Source of the DNA: Daedaleopsis sinensis
Taxonomy: Eukaryota > Basidiomycota > Agaricomycetes > Polyporales > Polyporaceae
NCBI GenBank assembly: GCA_033807695.1
Contig: CM066305.1
Location: forward strand, 62,001 to 126,000
DNA length: 64,000 bases
Reading direction: 5' to 3'
Shown: positions 12,111-22,424 of the stretch, piece by piece
Layout of the letters: every line of letters begins with the position of its first letter
How positions within the stretch are numbered: the stretch's first letter is position 1
The notes under the pieces: generated by a model
Database searches by the model: none
Seen by the model: the letters and a program-made list of their open reading frames with translations, nothing else
What the model was told of the DNA's origin: nothing
Translations under genes and position numbers: made by a program

Positions 12111-14367
12111 ATGGAAATCATGCACCGTGGGAACCATTACGACTGCCTAGCGGCTCAGAGCGGCTCTCGCCCTCGACCATCTTGCCTCTCGATGAATCCC
12201 GACAGCTTATTCGAGGGTCCTGTACGCTCACTTAAGGCTCATGCACGCCCCAAGTGGTATATCAAACGCGAGGATGTTGACCCTCCCATCGCCGAGGCCA
12301 CCCTGGGAGACCGTATTCGTGTCGCTCAAGAGCGCCGCTGGCCCTACGTGAAGCGCTTCGAACAGAAAGCCCTGGCGGAGGACTCTGTGACTGAAACCAA
12401 ACCCCCTTCGCAGTCAGAGCGAAGGTATTGCGCCCTTCAACGGGTTGTCCCCTCCGACCTCGTCAACCGCAGCATCAGGGCCCTCGACGTGAGCGAACTC
12501 TTAGAGGAAGACATTTCGAATCTCTGCCCATGGAGGTTTGAAACTCAGTACGTCCCTCGCCTCTGACTTTCACACTAGACGGACATACTAATCTACCTCC
12601 GAGGCTTCCCATGTATTCCTCTGAAGCCGAACTCGAACGTCCATGTGTGACAGTGATCGCCGCCTTGAAAGACTGGTTGTATACTCCTGATATTGAACCC
12701 CTTGCGACAGCCCGACCCAATCCACCTTCGCACAGCGGGCGGATCCACCGCTTCCACCTGTTCCTTCTAGGTGACAAAATTGTCGGCCAACAGAGACAGA
12801 AGGATGGCTCGCGTACTGATGTGTGTCTGCACCTGGGGCTGTGGAACCGAGAGGAGTGCTACGCATGGTTGAGGAGCAACGGCTACCCAAACGCGGGGAC
12901 AGAGCAGGGTCACAATCGCAAGCCCAGGTGTGTCACCGTCTCATCGGTCTAACGTCTTGGGGCAGCTCCAACTTTGAGTTTTCTAGAACTAACCCTCCCG
13001 AGTGGTTCCGCGGTCGCATCTTCAATTGCAAGTTGGAAACGACTTCCTCGCTGAAAGCCGCAGTCCCACTCATCGCCAAGCTTGACGAGCGCGGCATTAG
13101 GCTGCTGGCTTCGTCAGCGTCGTCGGCCAACAAAGACCACAGTATGTATATTAAGGTGAGTTCGTCCAATGTCGTGCATGGTAGGCTGCTGACGCGCCGT
13201 GTCATCAGCTTGCATACCAAATGCAGACCTTCCGAACGGAGTGGGCAACTCTTGAGTGCCCCGACTTCATCGTCATTTTCCATATGAGGGAGAGCGAGGA
13301 GTACAGAACCCTCTACATTGACGGTCCCTATCGACGACACGAGTCGGTCCCCCAGCCCCTGAATTGCGGACGACAACTGGACGTGTTTACGCTTGAAGAC
13401 TACTTTAAGTTCATGGCACGGGCGTGGCTGGTGAGTACTCGGTACCGTGGCATGCGACGTACTCACCCATGCGCTCTCAAGCATGCAGTTGACCTGGAGA
13501 CTCGGCGTGCACGGAAGCATCCAGATCAGTCCTGGCCTGATGATTCCGACACCGCCAGCGAAGCAGACGCATCAGCGGAGGTTCGACAGGCCACACGTAT
13601 GCGCGACAGGGCCAGCTCTTCCGTCGGCTTCCTGGCCAACATGCGTGAACGCTGGTCTAAGCTGGCGGACTTGACGGTCGGACTCGTGAACGCGATGCGG
13701 AAGTGGTGCGCAGGCGTGGCGCTCAAGTCCTGCACCAAGTTCGTCTACCACGCCCGCGACGGCGGCGAGATCATCTCGCATCGCACAGGAGATGCTCTCC
13801 TGCCCCATAGCGGTCTCGTGGAGTCTCTCATTCGCCGCGTGCTCCCGCGCGAGATCCACTTGTCGTGGAAGGACTCGGTCAGACTCCCCGAGGGCCGCAT
13901 CGCTCAGTGTGAACGCATACGACTCTGGGGGCACACGTTCATCCTCAAGTACAGCCACCAGGATGCGCCCGAGGGCGCACTCAACGTCGTCGCCGAGTAC
14001 GACATGCTCCGCCAAAAGCGCAACGCCAACGCGGGGCAGTTCGACAAGCTGCCCATCCCCGCGTTCTACGGCTTGTTCTGCGACGAGTGGAACGCCGCCG
14101 ACTCGCACACCCTCATCATGTCGGACAACGGCGATCCCGTCGACTGGGACTCTGAGCTCGCCGAGCAGTTCCGGGGCGGCCATCGCGGGTGAGATGTCTG
14201 TCTCCGTCCGCTTCGCTGCTGCACTCTAACGTCATCCCAGCGTGGAGGTCGCCAACGGCATCGCGCGCCTCCAGCAGGCCGGATTCCCGGCGAGGGACCA
14301 CGACGACTTCCACAACGTCCTCTACGACGGGAATACGATCACCTTCTGCGACTTCTGTGATGATTAA
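12111..14367 (+). CDS. Kinase-like domain protein of unknown function
   Basis: Spliced gene with about six exons. Exon 1 ends at 12547. The intron 12548-12603 has a perfect branch-like TACTAAT, and the join reads Q-LPMYSSEAELERPC. Later joins read KPR/S|SNFEFSRTNPPEWFRGR, DHSMYIK|LAYQMQTFRTEW and GGHRG|VEVANGIARLQQ. The C-terminal third has kinase-like landmarks: GHTFILKYSHQ (beta-3 Lys), NVVAEYDMLRQ (a possible C-helix Glu), a hinge-like HTLIMSDNGDPV, then HDDFHNVLYDG and ITFCDFCDD just before the stop, in the places of the catalytic loop and DFG. The loop is short and DFG is DFC, so activity is doubtful. The N-terminal 300 residues match nothing I know. ATG 12192 is an alternative start. 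Best called a divergent fungal protein-kinase-like protein, possibly a pseudoenzyme. Confidence 0.65.
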
Positions 14368-15206
14368 TCGCCGACATGCCCTGCGTGGTTGAGTGTTGTT
14401 GTATGGGGGTGCGAGGTTTGGCCAGAGCTTGCGAAGGCAGCTCCCTGGCAGGAGGTTTCCTAGCTTGCGCGATTACTAGTAATACAATGCTTTCATGCAT
14501 CCATTGATATAGTACCTCCCCGGAACTGACCCCCAATTCCGGTGCCCCCTACGGTCTACCGGCTCCCCACGAAAATTTTGGATATCCAAAATCGGCCACC
14601 TGCACGCGTAGGCCATCAGCGGTCGGAGAGAAACGCCTCTATAACACAGTGAATGGCGGTTCCTCCTCCCTTTCTACGCATGAGCGCTTGAGCGCGGGGC
14701 TCGGGGAGTAGATGATGGGCCAACGAAGAAGAACCATGTGGCTGTAGACATCGAGCTGAGTTACGATGCAGGATGCAGAAGCACGCAAATCTGACTTGAT
14801 ATGTAGCAGAGCTTGCGGATGGCTGCTCGAAACCCAAACACTCGCGGTAAGTAAGTAACTCGTACTTAGGCGCGCCGCTCGGAGGCGGCGGCGCGGGCGG
14901 GCCGTTATATGCACGGAACAAAGGATGACGGAGAGCGAGCCAGCGTGCGAGTGCACTGTTTCTTCTTCTCGTCCTCCTCGTCCTTCCTTTGTTACATTGC
15001 TACGGCTCTCTTCGTTTCGCTATTACTGCTGTCTGTTTGTGCTTCTATGCTCTATCTTGCTAACTAGGCGACAACTCCTAACTCGATCAAAGAATCCTTA
15101 CACGCAACCTTGAGGTTGCCCTCACCTTTGTGGCCTCTGCTGAACTGGGTGAACTCCGGTAGACTTTAACTTGGAGACACATCGACAGCCAAAGACGACT
15201 CACAAC
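14368..15206. other. Intergenic region before the histone deacetylase gene
   Basis: Holds a 16-bp palindrome (listed) and pyrimidine-rich DNA around 14950-15070, plausibly core promoter or 5' UTR of the next gene. No convincing frame. Confidence 0.4.
14576..14591. repeat. Perfect 16-bp palindrome
   Basis: TTTTGGATATCCAAAA is its own reverse complement. It lies about 210 nt after the stop of the kinase-like gene and about 620 nt before the deacetylase start. Confidence 0.9.
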
Positions 15207-17740
15207 ATGTCGAAGAGGAGGGTGGCATACTACTATGACCGTGCGTCCTTTCTGTTTGCGCAATGAGCGAGCACCCCACGTACCAAACCCCTCAGCCGAC
15301 GTCGGGGCTTACTCGTACGGCGTATCGCACGCCATGAAGCCCCAGCGGATGCGCATCACGCACGAGCTCGTCTCAGCATACGACATGCTGCCCAAGATGC
15401 ACGTTCTCGTACGTCTCATACGTCCCATGCACGCATCCGCGCCCACTGTCTCAACGACCGCCATGCCTCGTCCAGCGCCCCAAACGCGCTACCGCGGAGA
15501 CGATGACGCGTTTCCACACGGACGAATACGTCGACTTCTTGTCCAAGGTTACACACGATAACGCGAGGAGGCTCACGTACCAGGGCACGCGCTTTCTGGT
15601 CGGAGAGGACAACCCGCCGTTCGAGGGCGTGTTCGAGTTCTCGTCTATATCTGCCGGAGGTTCAATAGGTGAGCGTCCATCTACCTTCACTTCCTGAGTC
15701 GTATCTGCGCTTCTCCGTGTCCTCTAAGTTTGTGAGTGAATCGTCTGCTTGCCTAGGTCACTCAGAATGCCACTTGTCTCGTTTCGCACACGGCTCTCCT
15801 ATGTTAGAAGACGGCTTGGACAAACACTACGTTCTCTTGTTGTCGCCGAGGGGTTGGAAGACCTTCTCGTTCAGGAATATGCACGCAAGCATCCTATTCA
15901 GGACGAGCGCGACAGGTAGCAAAAGACGTCCTTTGTTGCTTACGAGGACCTCAGGTTTAGGCTCAGATACAGTACGCTTTACCTCCGAGATCATGTAGTG
16001 CAAGGTTTGTTTCTTTTCACACTGCGCGTCCGTCACGACTCGCAGTGCGAAAAGAATATCCAAGAGTTACCTCCGTGTCGCGCGACTAAGAAACACGGCA
16101 CGTAGGTCGCGACGATTTCATGTATTCACCCTTTGAGATGACAAGCCCCGCTTCCCTGCTGACTGGACATCCACCACACAGCCGCTGCAAACCGACTTAT
16201 GGAAGGCGAGGCCGACATCGCGATCAACTGGGCAGGCGGCCTCCACCACGCGAAGAAGCGCGAGGCGTCCGGCTTCTGCTACATCAACGACATCGTGCTC
16301 GGCATCCTCGAGATGCTCCGCTTCGTCCCGCGCGTGCTCTACATCGACATCGACTGCCACCACGGCGACGGCGTCGAGGAGGCGTTCTACACCACCGACC
16401 GCGTCATGACGTTCTCCCTCCACAAGTACGGCGAGTTCTTCCCCGGCACCGGCCAGCAGAGCGACTTCGGGCGCGGGAAGGGCAGGGGGTACGCGGTCAA
16501 CATCCCGCTCAAGGACGGCATCAACGACGAGTCGTACAAGAGCGTATTTGAGCCCGTGCGTGCCACTCCGTCCCGTCCCCTCTCCTGCGAGCACGCATGT
16601 CTCACGCGCGCGCGCGCACACACACGCAGGTGTTCGACATGATCCTGGACGTCTACCGGCCGTCCGTGATCGTGCTCCAGTGCGGGGCGGACTCGCTCTC
16701 GGGCGACAAGCTCGGGGGGCTGAACCTGACGATGCACGGGCACGCGCGCTGCGTGCAGTACGTGCGCTCGAAGAACATCCCGCTCATGCTCCTCGGCGGC
16801 GGCGGGTACACGGTGAAGAACGTCGCGCGCGCGTGGACGTACGAGACCGCGTGCGCGCTCGGCATCGAGGCCGACATCGACCCAAACCTGCCCTGGAACG
16901 AGTTCTTCGAGTGGTTCGGGCCGCGGTACCGGCTCGAGGTGCTCGAGAGCAACCTCGAGGACATGAACGTCAAGGAGGGCTTGCTCGACCAAGTCAGGTC
17001 CGCGCTCTTTCTCTCTTTGTCCCTGCCCGGTAGAACTGACGAGAACGGATACCAGGCAGCAGGCGCTGCAGATGCTTGCGACGCTCAAGCCCGCGCCGTC
17101 CGTGCAGATGCACGACGTGCCGCGGGAGAGCGTCGGCGCGCACCTCGGGCTCGGCGGCGTGCACGCGTACAAACCCGTCGACGAGCTCGACCGGAGCCTC
17201 GCCCGTGCGTCCACCTCTCACACACTCGTATGCTGACCCTGCTGACCCGTTAACGCAGAACGCGCCCGGTACGTATATGACAGCCAGAAGGACTCGGACG
17301 AGACGGACTCGGAGGCGGAGGACGACGAGTCCGAGGCGGAGCTGGGTGCACGCCGCACGCGCGGGCGGTCCTCGCGGCGGATCCGGAGCGGGAAGATGCG
17401 GATGAGCATCCTCACGTCCAAGTATTTCGACGTCCCGCGCCTCCCGCCAGAGTTCGAGCGCGAGATCGAGCTTGACGAGCTCGAGGACGGGTGTGGGCAT
17501 GGTCGCGGCCACGGCCACGGGGCCAAGGCGCACAAGCGGCGGTTCTTCCAGAGCGGGGCCGAGTGGGACCCGGTCGGCAGGCATGTGCTGGAGCGGCAGC
17601 GCGCGGGGGTCGGGGTGGGCATGGTAGAGTCGTTGAGGGAGCTGGAGGGGCGGTATCGGATCCCGCTGAGGGGGCCTGTGAGCGAGGACGGGGACGGGAT
17701 GGAGGTCGACCAAGACATGTATGACGATGAGGACGAGTAG
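15207..17740 (+). CDS. Class I histone deacetylase (Rpd3/Hos2 type)
   Basis: Zinc-dependent lysine deacetylase acting on histone tails in nuclear corepressor complexes. It starts [11 protein letters not shown], spliced to [18 protein letters not shown]. Active-site landmarks are all present: GGLHHAKK (charge-relay His pair), [20 protein letters not shown] (zinc Asp/His), [29 protein letters not shown] and [20 protein letters not shown] (catalytic Tyr). After the core (about 380 aa) comes a tail rich in Asp/Glu/Ser, a [15 protein letters not shown] segment, a His/Gly run ([16 protein letters not shown]) and an acidic end. INWAGG in place of VNYAGG, together with the RPKRAT segment, leans towards Hos2, but Rpd3 is not excluded. 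Most introns are about 50-70 nt; one (15669-16181) is 513 nt. The intron at about 16556-16629 carries a GC/CA dinucleotide run. Confidence 0.94.
15669..16181 (+). other. Long intron in the histone deacetylase gene
   Basis: Donor GTGAGC after GGSIA (15668) and acceptor CACACAG at 16181. The join [17 protein letters not shown] is exactly what the enzyme family needs. At 513 nt it is about tenfold longer than its neighbours. No internal gene recognised. Confidence 0.85.
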
Positions 17741-17997
17741 GGGCGCGGTGGGACGTGGGCAAAGGGGTATCTTTGGTAGGCATGTTTGTAAGACTACATC
17801 TATACCGCACTACATTGTTTTTCGCCGCCTCACAGATATTACGCATACACGAAGATGCAAACACTCGAAAGCAACGTCAGCGCACCCGATTCGACGAAAG
17901 TACAAGTCCTGGTTGGAACCACGACAAAAGAAGGACGAAATAACCTCTATCAAACTGCCGACGCACGCGGGGCTAGCGGATATGGCGAGCTCACACT

Positions 17998-18783
17998 TCA
18001 CCCAGTGAACTTGTACACGCCCAAGCGTTGTACGCCTCCGCAGAACTCGAACCCGGCCGCGCCGGGCAGAGGGCAGAGCGAGTTGCACTCGGCCTCCGAG
18101 GCGGCCTTCTGCAGCCCGCCGGCAGCGGCACCCCTGCTGCACTGGCACTGCCCGGCGTTCTCGACCCCGGCGAGCGTGAAGCCGAGGCGGGCACACGCCT
18201 GGAGGCACTGGTTGACGAGGTCGAGGTGGGAGCTGAACGCGTCCATCGTCGTGGGCGTCGCGAAAGCGGGCGCGTCGGGCGTGTCGACGACGCAGCCCTG
18301 GTATGTCCACGTGCCCGGGCGGAGGGCCGGGAAGGAGTACAACTGTGAATATAGGCAGTCAGTACTCAGTTCCAGTGCACAAAACATTAAGGGTGACCGA
18401 GGAGGACAGACCTGGATCGCCCACGAGCCGCCACAGGCAAACCGCGCGTCGCCCGTGCACGCGATGTCGCACGCGCCCTCGGGCGCGGACTGGACGACGT
18501 CCGCGAGCCCGGTCCCGCAGTGGCACTCGTTCCCGAACTCGACGCCGGCGTAGCCGAAGCCCTGCGCGGCACAGGACGCGACGCACGCCGCGGGCGTGTT
18601 GTTCGCGACCTGGGTCGTGATGTCGCCCGCGAGGATGCGGGAGGGGTTGTCGACCGCGCAATCGGCGATCGTCGTCCAGTTAAGCGGGATCGTCGGCGTC
18701 GCGAACGCCGCGCGCGCGAGAGGGGCGAATACGAGGACGAGGGTGAGGGTGAAGTAGAAGGCGAAGGTGGAAAGATAAGTCAT
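17998..18783 (-). CDS. Secreted protein with two WSC domains
   Basis: Starts MTYLSTFAFYFTLTLVLVFA, a clear signal peptide with cleavage near LARA. Two WSC carbohydrate-binding modules follow. The first is about residues 40-105 (DCAVDNPSRILAGD, ACVASCAAQGFGYAGVEFG, ECHCGTGL, ACTGDARFACGGSWAIQ). The second is about 150-260 (GCVVDTPDAPAFA, CLQACARLGFTLAGVEN, CQCSRG, FEFCGG). A 69-nt in-frame intron (GTCTGT...TTCACAG) separates the modules, so an unspliced reading stays open. It ends LGVYKFTG with no membrane anchor and no catalytic domain. WSC modules bind fungal or plant wall glucans, so an extracellular wall-associated binding protein is inferred. It is a third WSC copy in the window, with the 0-2.3 kb gene holding the other, but domain order differs. 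Confidence 0.88.
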   Translation of the reverse strand: MTYLSTFAFYFTLTLVLVFAPLARAAFATPTIPLNWTTIADCAVDNPSRILAGDITTQVANNTPAACVASCAAQGFGYAGVEFGNECHCGTGLADVVQSAPEGACDIACTGDARFACGGSWAIQVCPPRSPLMFCALELSTDCLYSQLYSFPALRPGTWTYQGCVVDTPDAPAFATPTTMDAFSSHLDLVNQCLQACARLGFTLAGVENAGQCQCSRGAAAGGLQKAASEAECNSLCPLPGAAGFEFCGGVQRLGVYKFTG

Positions 18784-18925
18784 CGCGGGAGTGGTTCGCG
18801 GAGTTGACGAGAGGAGACTGTCAATGGGCGAGGTCGAGTAGGCGAGGCGAGTCGCGATGGGCTTGACGGAGGAGCCTCGGAGAGGAGTTCAGGCCTGAGG
18901 AGTGACAGATTGCACGCGCGAGCGG

Positions 18926-18933
18926 CTTATATG
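18926..18933 (-). promoter_or_regulatory. TATA box of the two-WSC gene
   Basis: CATATAAG on the minus strand, about 145 nt upstream of the ATG at 18783. Confidence 0.4.
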
Positions 18934-20215
18934 CCCATCGGAGGTTAGGTACACGAAGCGAGGAGAGCGGGAGCCGTATTGAGCAGTGAGAACACTCGAG
19001 AGGGACAGAGGGCTGTCGAGAGAATGCATCGAGCACTTGTCACTGGCAGAACCACGCTGCGAGGAGAAGCACCGAGCCGGCAGATATCGACGTCGAGCCG
19101 CCTTGTTGCCCTAAAGGGACCGAGAGGCGGCCGTTGCCAGCGCGCTGTGGAAAGAAAGGAGTTGAAGGAGCAGTCAGACGCCGACGAAAGACCACGGAGG
19201 AGGGGGCTGAAAGGGCGAGAAGGAGTCAGGACAAGGAGACGGATCCATATAGGTTTACGAAGCGCGAGGTGTGCAGAGGCAATGGAATGGCGAAGCCAGG
19301 AGATACGACCTGGGCTGAGCGAGAGGGCGAATCGCCGTGATGACAGGAACGGATGGCGGTATCAGGGCGGACATGGCACCTTCTCGACGGCGGTCGTGCC
19401 TTTGTGCGTATCTCCATCAGCAAGCTGGCATTCATCGGTGCCTGTCGACGACAAGTTGACGATTCCTCTGCCGCGTCATAGGTCAGTTTCAAGGCCAGCA
19501 TTGTACACACTCACGGGATCAGCTCCGGTCGAAGAGGGACGTTCGCGGATGCAGTCCGAACGATACGTTTCGACACGAGTCATGTCGATATGGGAGTACT
19601 TTCAATGTTCCTGAAGAGATTCATGACCTTCTAAAAGGTACATCTCTCTCATTCTCGGTCGCATTTTCGAGAAGTACCAATCACGAAATCCACTGAGCGA
19701 CTGTTCTGGTACTGATGGGGGATAGTCAAGACTGGATCAACAAAGATAGTAATCAGCACGCTGCCGCTGCATGCACGAACTGCATAGGGAAGGAAGGCGG
19801 ACGCACTGTCTCAGACTTCAAAATGAAGCTTCGGGCACGAGTCCCAGACTCAGCAGCAACGACACTGACTACGACGCTTCCTCGAGGAGCATATACCCGC
19901 CGTTACGCAAAGCAGCTGACTGGAGGTGGCCCGAACGGCGCATACGACAACGAAAAGCGGTGTCGAAAACTAGGGAGACAATGCTTGAAGAGAACCACGC
20001 GTGGCACTCGTACCCACAGATCGTACCTAAACGTATCAGTACGAAGTTGGTGCAGATGAGTGATTCGCTTCATATTGACAAGTCTGGGTAGAAAACGATA
20101 TCATCACAAACACGGTGAATTGTCATAGCTCCAGAAGGTAAAACGAGTCTTTAGCAAGCTCCAAGTTCCAACAGACTTACAGGCGAAGAAACATCGACCG
20201 CCCAACGCCCGACGT
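18934..20215. other. Intergenic region, no supported gene
   Basis: Purine-rich plus strand between 18960 and 19330. A 211-codon Arg/Glu/Ser frame (18979-19614, +) looks like a product of that purine bias. No family, intron or signal peptide supports it. Confidence 0.4.
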
Positions 20216-21669
20216 TCAAAAGTTGTGCACGAACGCGTCTTTCCTCTCCAACGCCTTTCCGTGTCTGCAGCAGCAGTACAATGTCAGTCAAGGAGAGCTT
20301 CAGACAGGGCACGGCGACTCACTTGGCTTTCATATGATGCGCAATCACGTCTACATCCTTCTGCAGATAATCCGCCACGTGGCGCCCAAACGACATCTTC
20401 CAACACGTCCTGCACACCATCCCGCGTGATCCGCTCGACTCGATCGTCGCCTTGATATCCCTTTTGACTTTAGGCGCAGGTGCATAGTCCGGGTAGACAG
20501 CCTCCTCGTTCTCGGACAGAATCGTGAGGCATGAGGATTCCTCCTCGAGCGGGTGGTCGTCCAGCACCTCCACGTCCGCATGAGACGAGCGCGCCCTGTC
20601 CAATCGATCGGGTCAATCAGAATGGACTAGACACAAACGAGGAGATGGGCACGCACAAGAGGGCGCGCTTCCTTCTGTACCACTCCCGTTCCCGCCATAC
20701 GTGGTTGACCTGGCAATAATCGTTAATCAGCCTCCCGCCGCTCGCTCACAGGGCGCTCGCGGTGCTCACCAGCTTGCCCCAGCTCCACTGATCCGGAGGT
20801 GGGAGCTTCGGGTGGCCACACAGACACACCAGCCTGCCCTCTTGCACAAGCTCGTCCAACTCCGCACACGTCGTGTCTTCTGGTAGACCGAGCGCCCTGA
20901 CCGCGGCGCTCGCGACTTCCAACTGGCCGGCATCGATCGCCAGGACCCGAGGGGTTTCCTTCTTCTGACTCCGCCACCAGAACCGGGCCCGGACTGCATT
21001 GGCAGGCTCGCGTTCGAGCCGCGGATGGCCCGCCGTCCACTTTTGGTGTGGATGTTTCTCCCGCCAGTGCGCACAGATCTCGGCAGCGGAGAGACCACCG
21101 ACGACGCGCGTTGAGTACATCATCCCACGCTGCTCGCAATTCTGGCAGAGGAAGAGGGCCGATGCTTTTGCAATCTCGACCTCGAGCTGGTCGTGATCAA
21201 TTTCAGGAACCGTAGTCTTGTTCTTCCGTCGCCCTTCGACGAGCAGTCGATAGAGGTCGCGCTTTACGTTTTCGGCGTGCACTTCCATCTCAATGAGGAG
21301 CTGGGCTTCTATAGCTGCAAACTGATCCTGGGTGATCGCCTCCTGCGCGTCGTTTGCGGTGGCGAGCTCCATTGCCGAAGGGAGGGAGCCAACATCGTGG
21401 AGGTTGGGCAGGAAAGTCTGATCCTCGGGCTCGAAGTTCTGGTCTACGAACGCTTCGTAAAAGACGTGGATCTCCTTGCGCCGTTGCTTGAGACGCGCGC
21501 GGAATGCGGCGTCAATGCGATCGAGCCTTTCTTGCTCGAGGAGCTCCTCGAGCTTCGGCCGGATGTTCTTCCAGACTAAGGGTATGCGGTCAGCAGTAGA
21601 ACTTAGTCGGGCAGGAGCAACGTACTGCGGTCCGTGAGTTTCGTCCGTGGTTCGAAAATTCCGATTCCA
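20216..21669 (-). CDS. C-terminal half of an F-box protein with three CxxC/H zinc-like motifs
   Basis: The readable part starts at an acceptor (ATTCTTAG) at about 21670 and runs FEPRTKLTDRIWKNIRPKLE, the linker that in agaricomycete F-box proteins follows the Cys-rich middle region. A charged helix comes next (RLDRIDAAFRARLKQRRKEI). Three similar Cys/His motifs follow: FLCQNC...EICAHWREKHPH; LVCLCGHP...KLVNHVWREREWYRRK (second part in the next exon); MVCRTC...DVIAHHMKAKHGK. They suggest repeated zinc-binding units. Joins WGKL|VNHVW and KAK|HGKALERKDAFVHNF-stop are clean; the stop is at 20216. The frame stays open upstream to about 21950, so some extra N-terminal sequence or another exon is possible. 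See the entry at 22425-23749, with which this probably formed one gene. Confidence 0.7.
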
Positions 21670-22424
21670 CTAAGAATCGGTTTTACTTCCTCTGGCAATA
21701 TGTAGGTCACGTGGATTTTTTGCACGCGGCTTTTTCCTCGCTCACCCGATCTCGCCCGAAGTCTGTTCACGTGTTCGCTCCGTCTTCCTCCTAAGGCCTC
21801 ATCGTCTGCTAGTCTTATACCAAGACCCTAAACGAGTGAAGAGGGTTTGATTCAAACCTACATCGTTTGCCTAGGGGAGACAAGTCTCACCTCTGATTCA
21901 AGCCGCGGAATCTGACCTACAGGCAGCCAATATTCAGGGCACCATTGCGCTCGCGCACCACATCCTCGCTCCCGTAAGCATATCACTTGCCATATGGTTC
22001 TACTAAGGCTGTTTAATACAGTCTGCAACTTTTGTATGGGACGCTACCAAATATCTTCGACCTCTGCCTCACACTGTGCTTCCATACCCCCTCGCCCTGC
22101 TGCCAGTCGCCCGGGTATGTTGTTCTGGTCGAGGCTCTGCTCAGCCACGACCGTCGCACGTTTGGTTGGCAAACCATGGTGGAGCTCCAGTCACTTTTCG
22201 TACTGCTCGAGTCCCTGTAGATTGCTATCTATCTGCTCCATACTCAGTGCCTCCATCTGTACTATCTAATTGGAGTTGTAATGAGCCACGAGATCCCGTA
22301 AATCATACACTGTCAATGTCATATTTGTGCCTTTCTCTCGCGCTTCCCGGCCATGAGTTACCTCGTGTTCTCAGTGCTCACAGCGTGGAATCGGACCTAG
22401 CGTGCGGAGCATCGCGCTCACCCC
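21670..22424. other. Interval between the two halves of the F-box gene
   Basis: About 755 nt with no exon that links the flanking halves. It is either one long intron with an atypical donor or inserted DNA. A minus-strand frame continues open through about 21950 (EYWLPVGQIPRLESE), with one possible small intron. Plus-strand frames (21994-22498) match nothing known. No clear terminal inverted repeat or target duplication was found by eye. Confidence 0.5.

Noticed and set aside
18979..19614. 211-codon plus-strand frame next to the two-WSC gene
   Set aside because: Lies in purine-rich promoter DNA, Arg/Glu/Ser composition, no family or splice support.
21840..21866. GGTTTGATTCAAACC, resembling a tRNA T-arm
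   Set aside because: Stem and loop sizes are wrong and there is no cloverleaf around it.
22032..22220. 62-codon plus-strand frame within the interval that splits the F-box gene
   Set aside because: Leu-rich and slightly membrane-like, but no start context, intron or family to support a gene.
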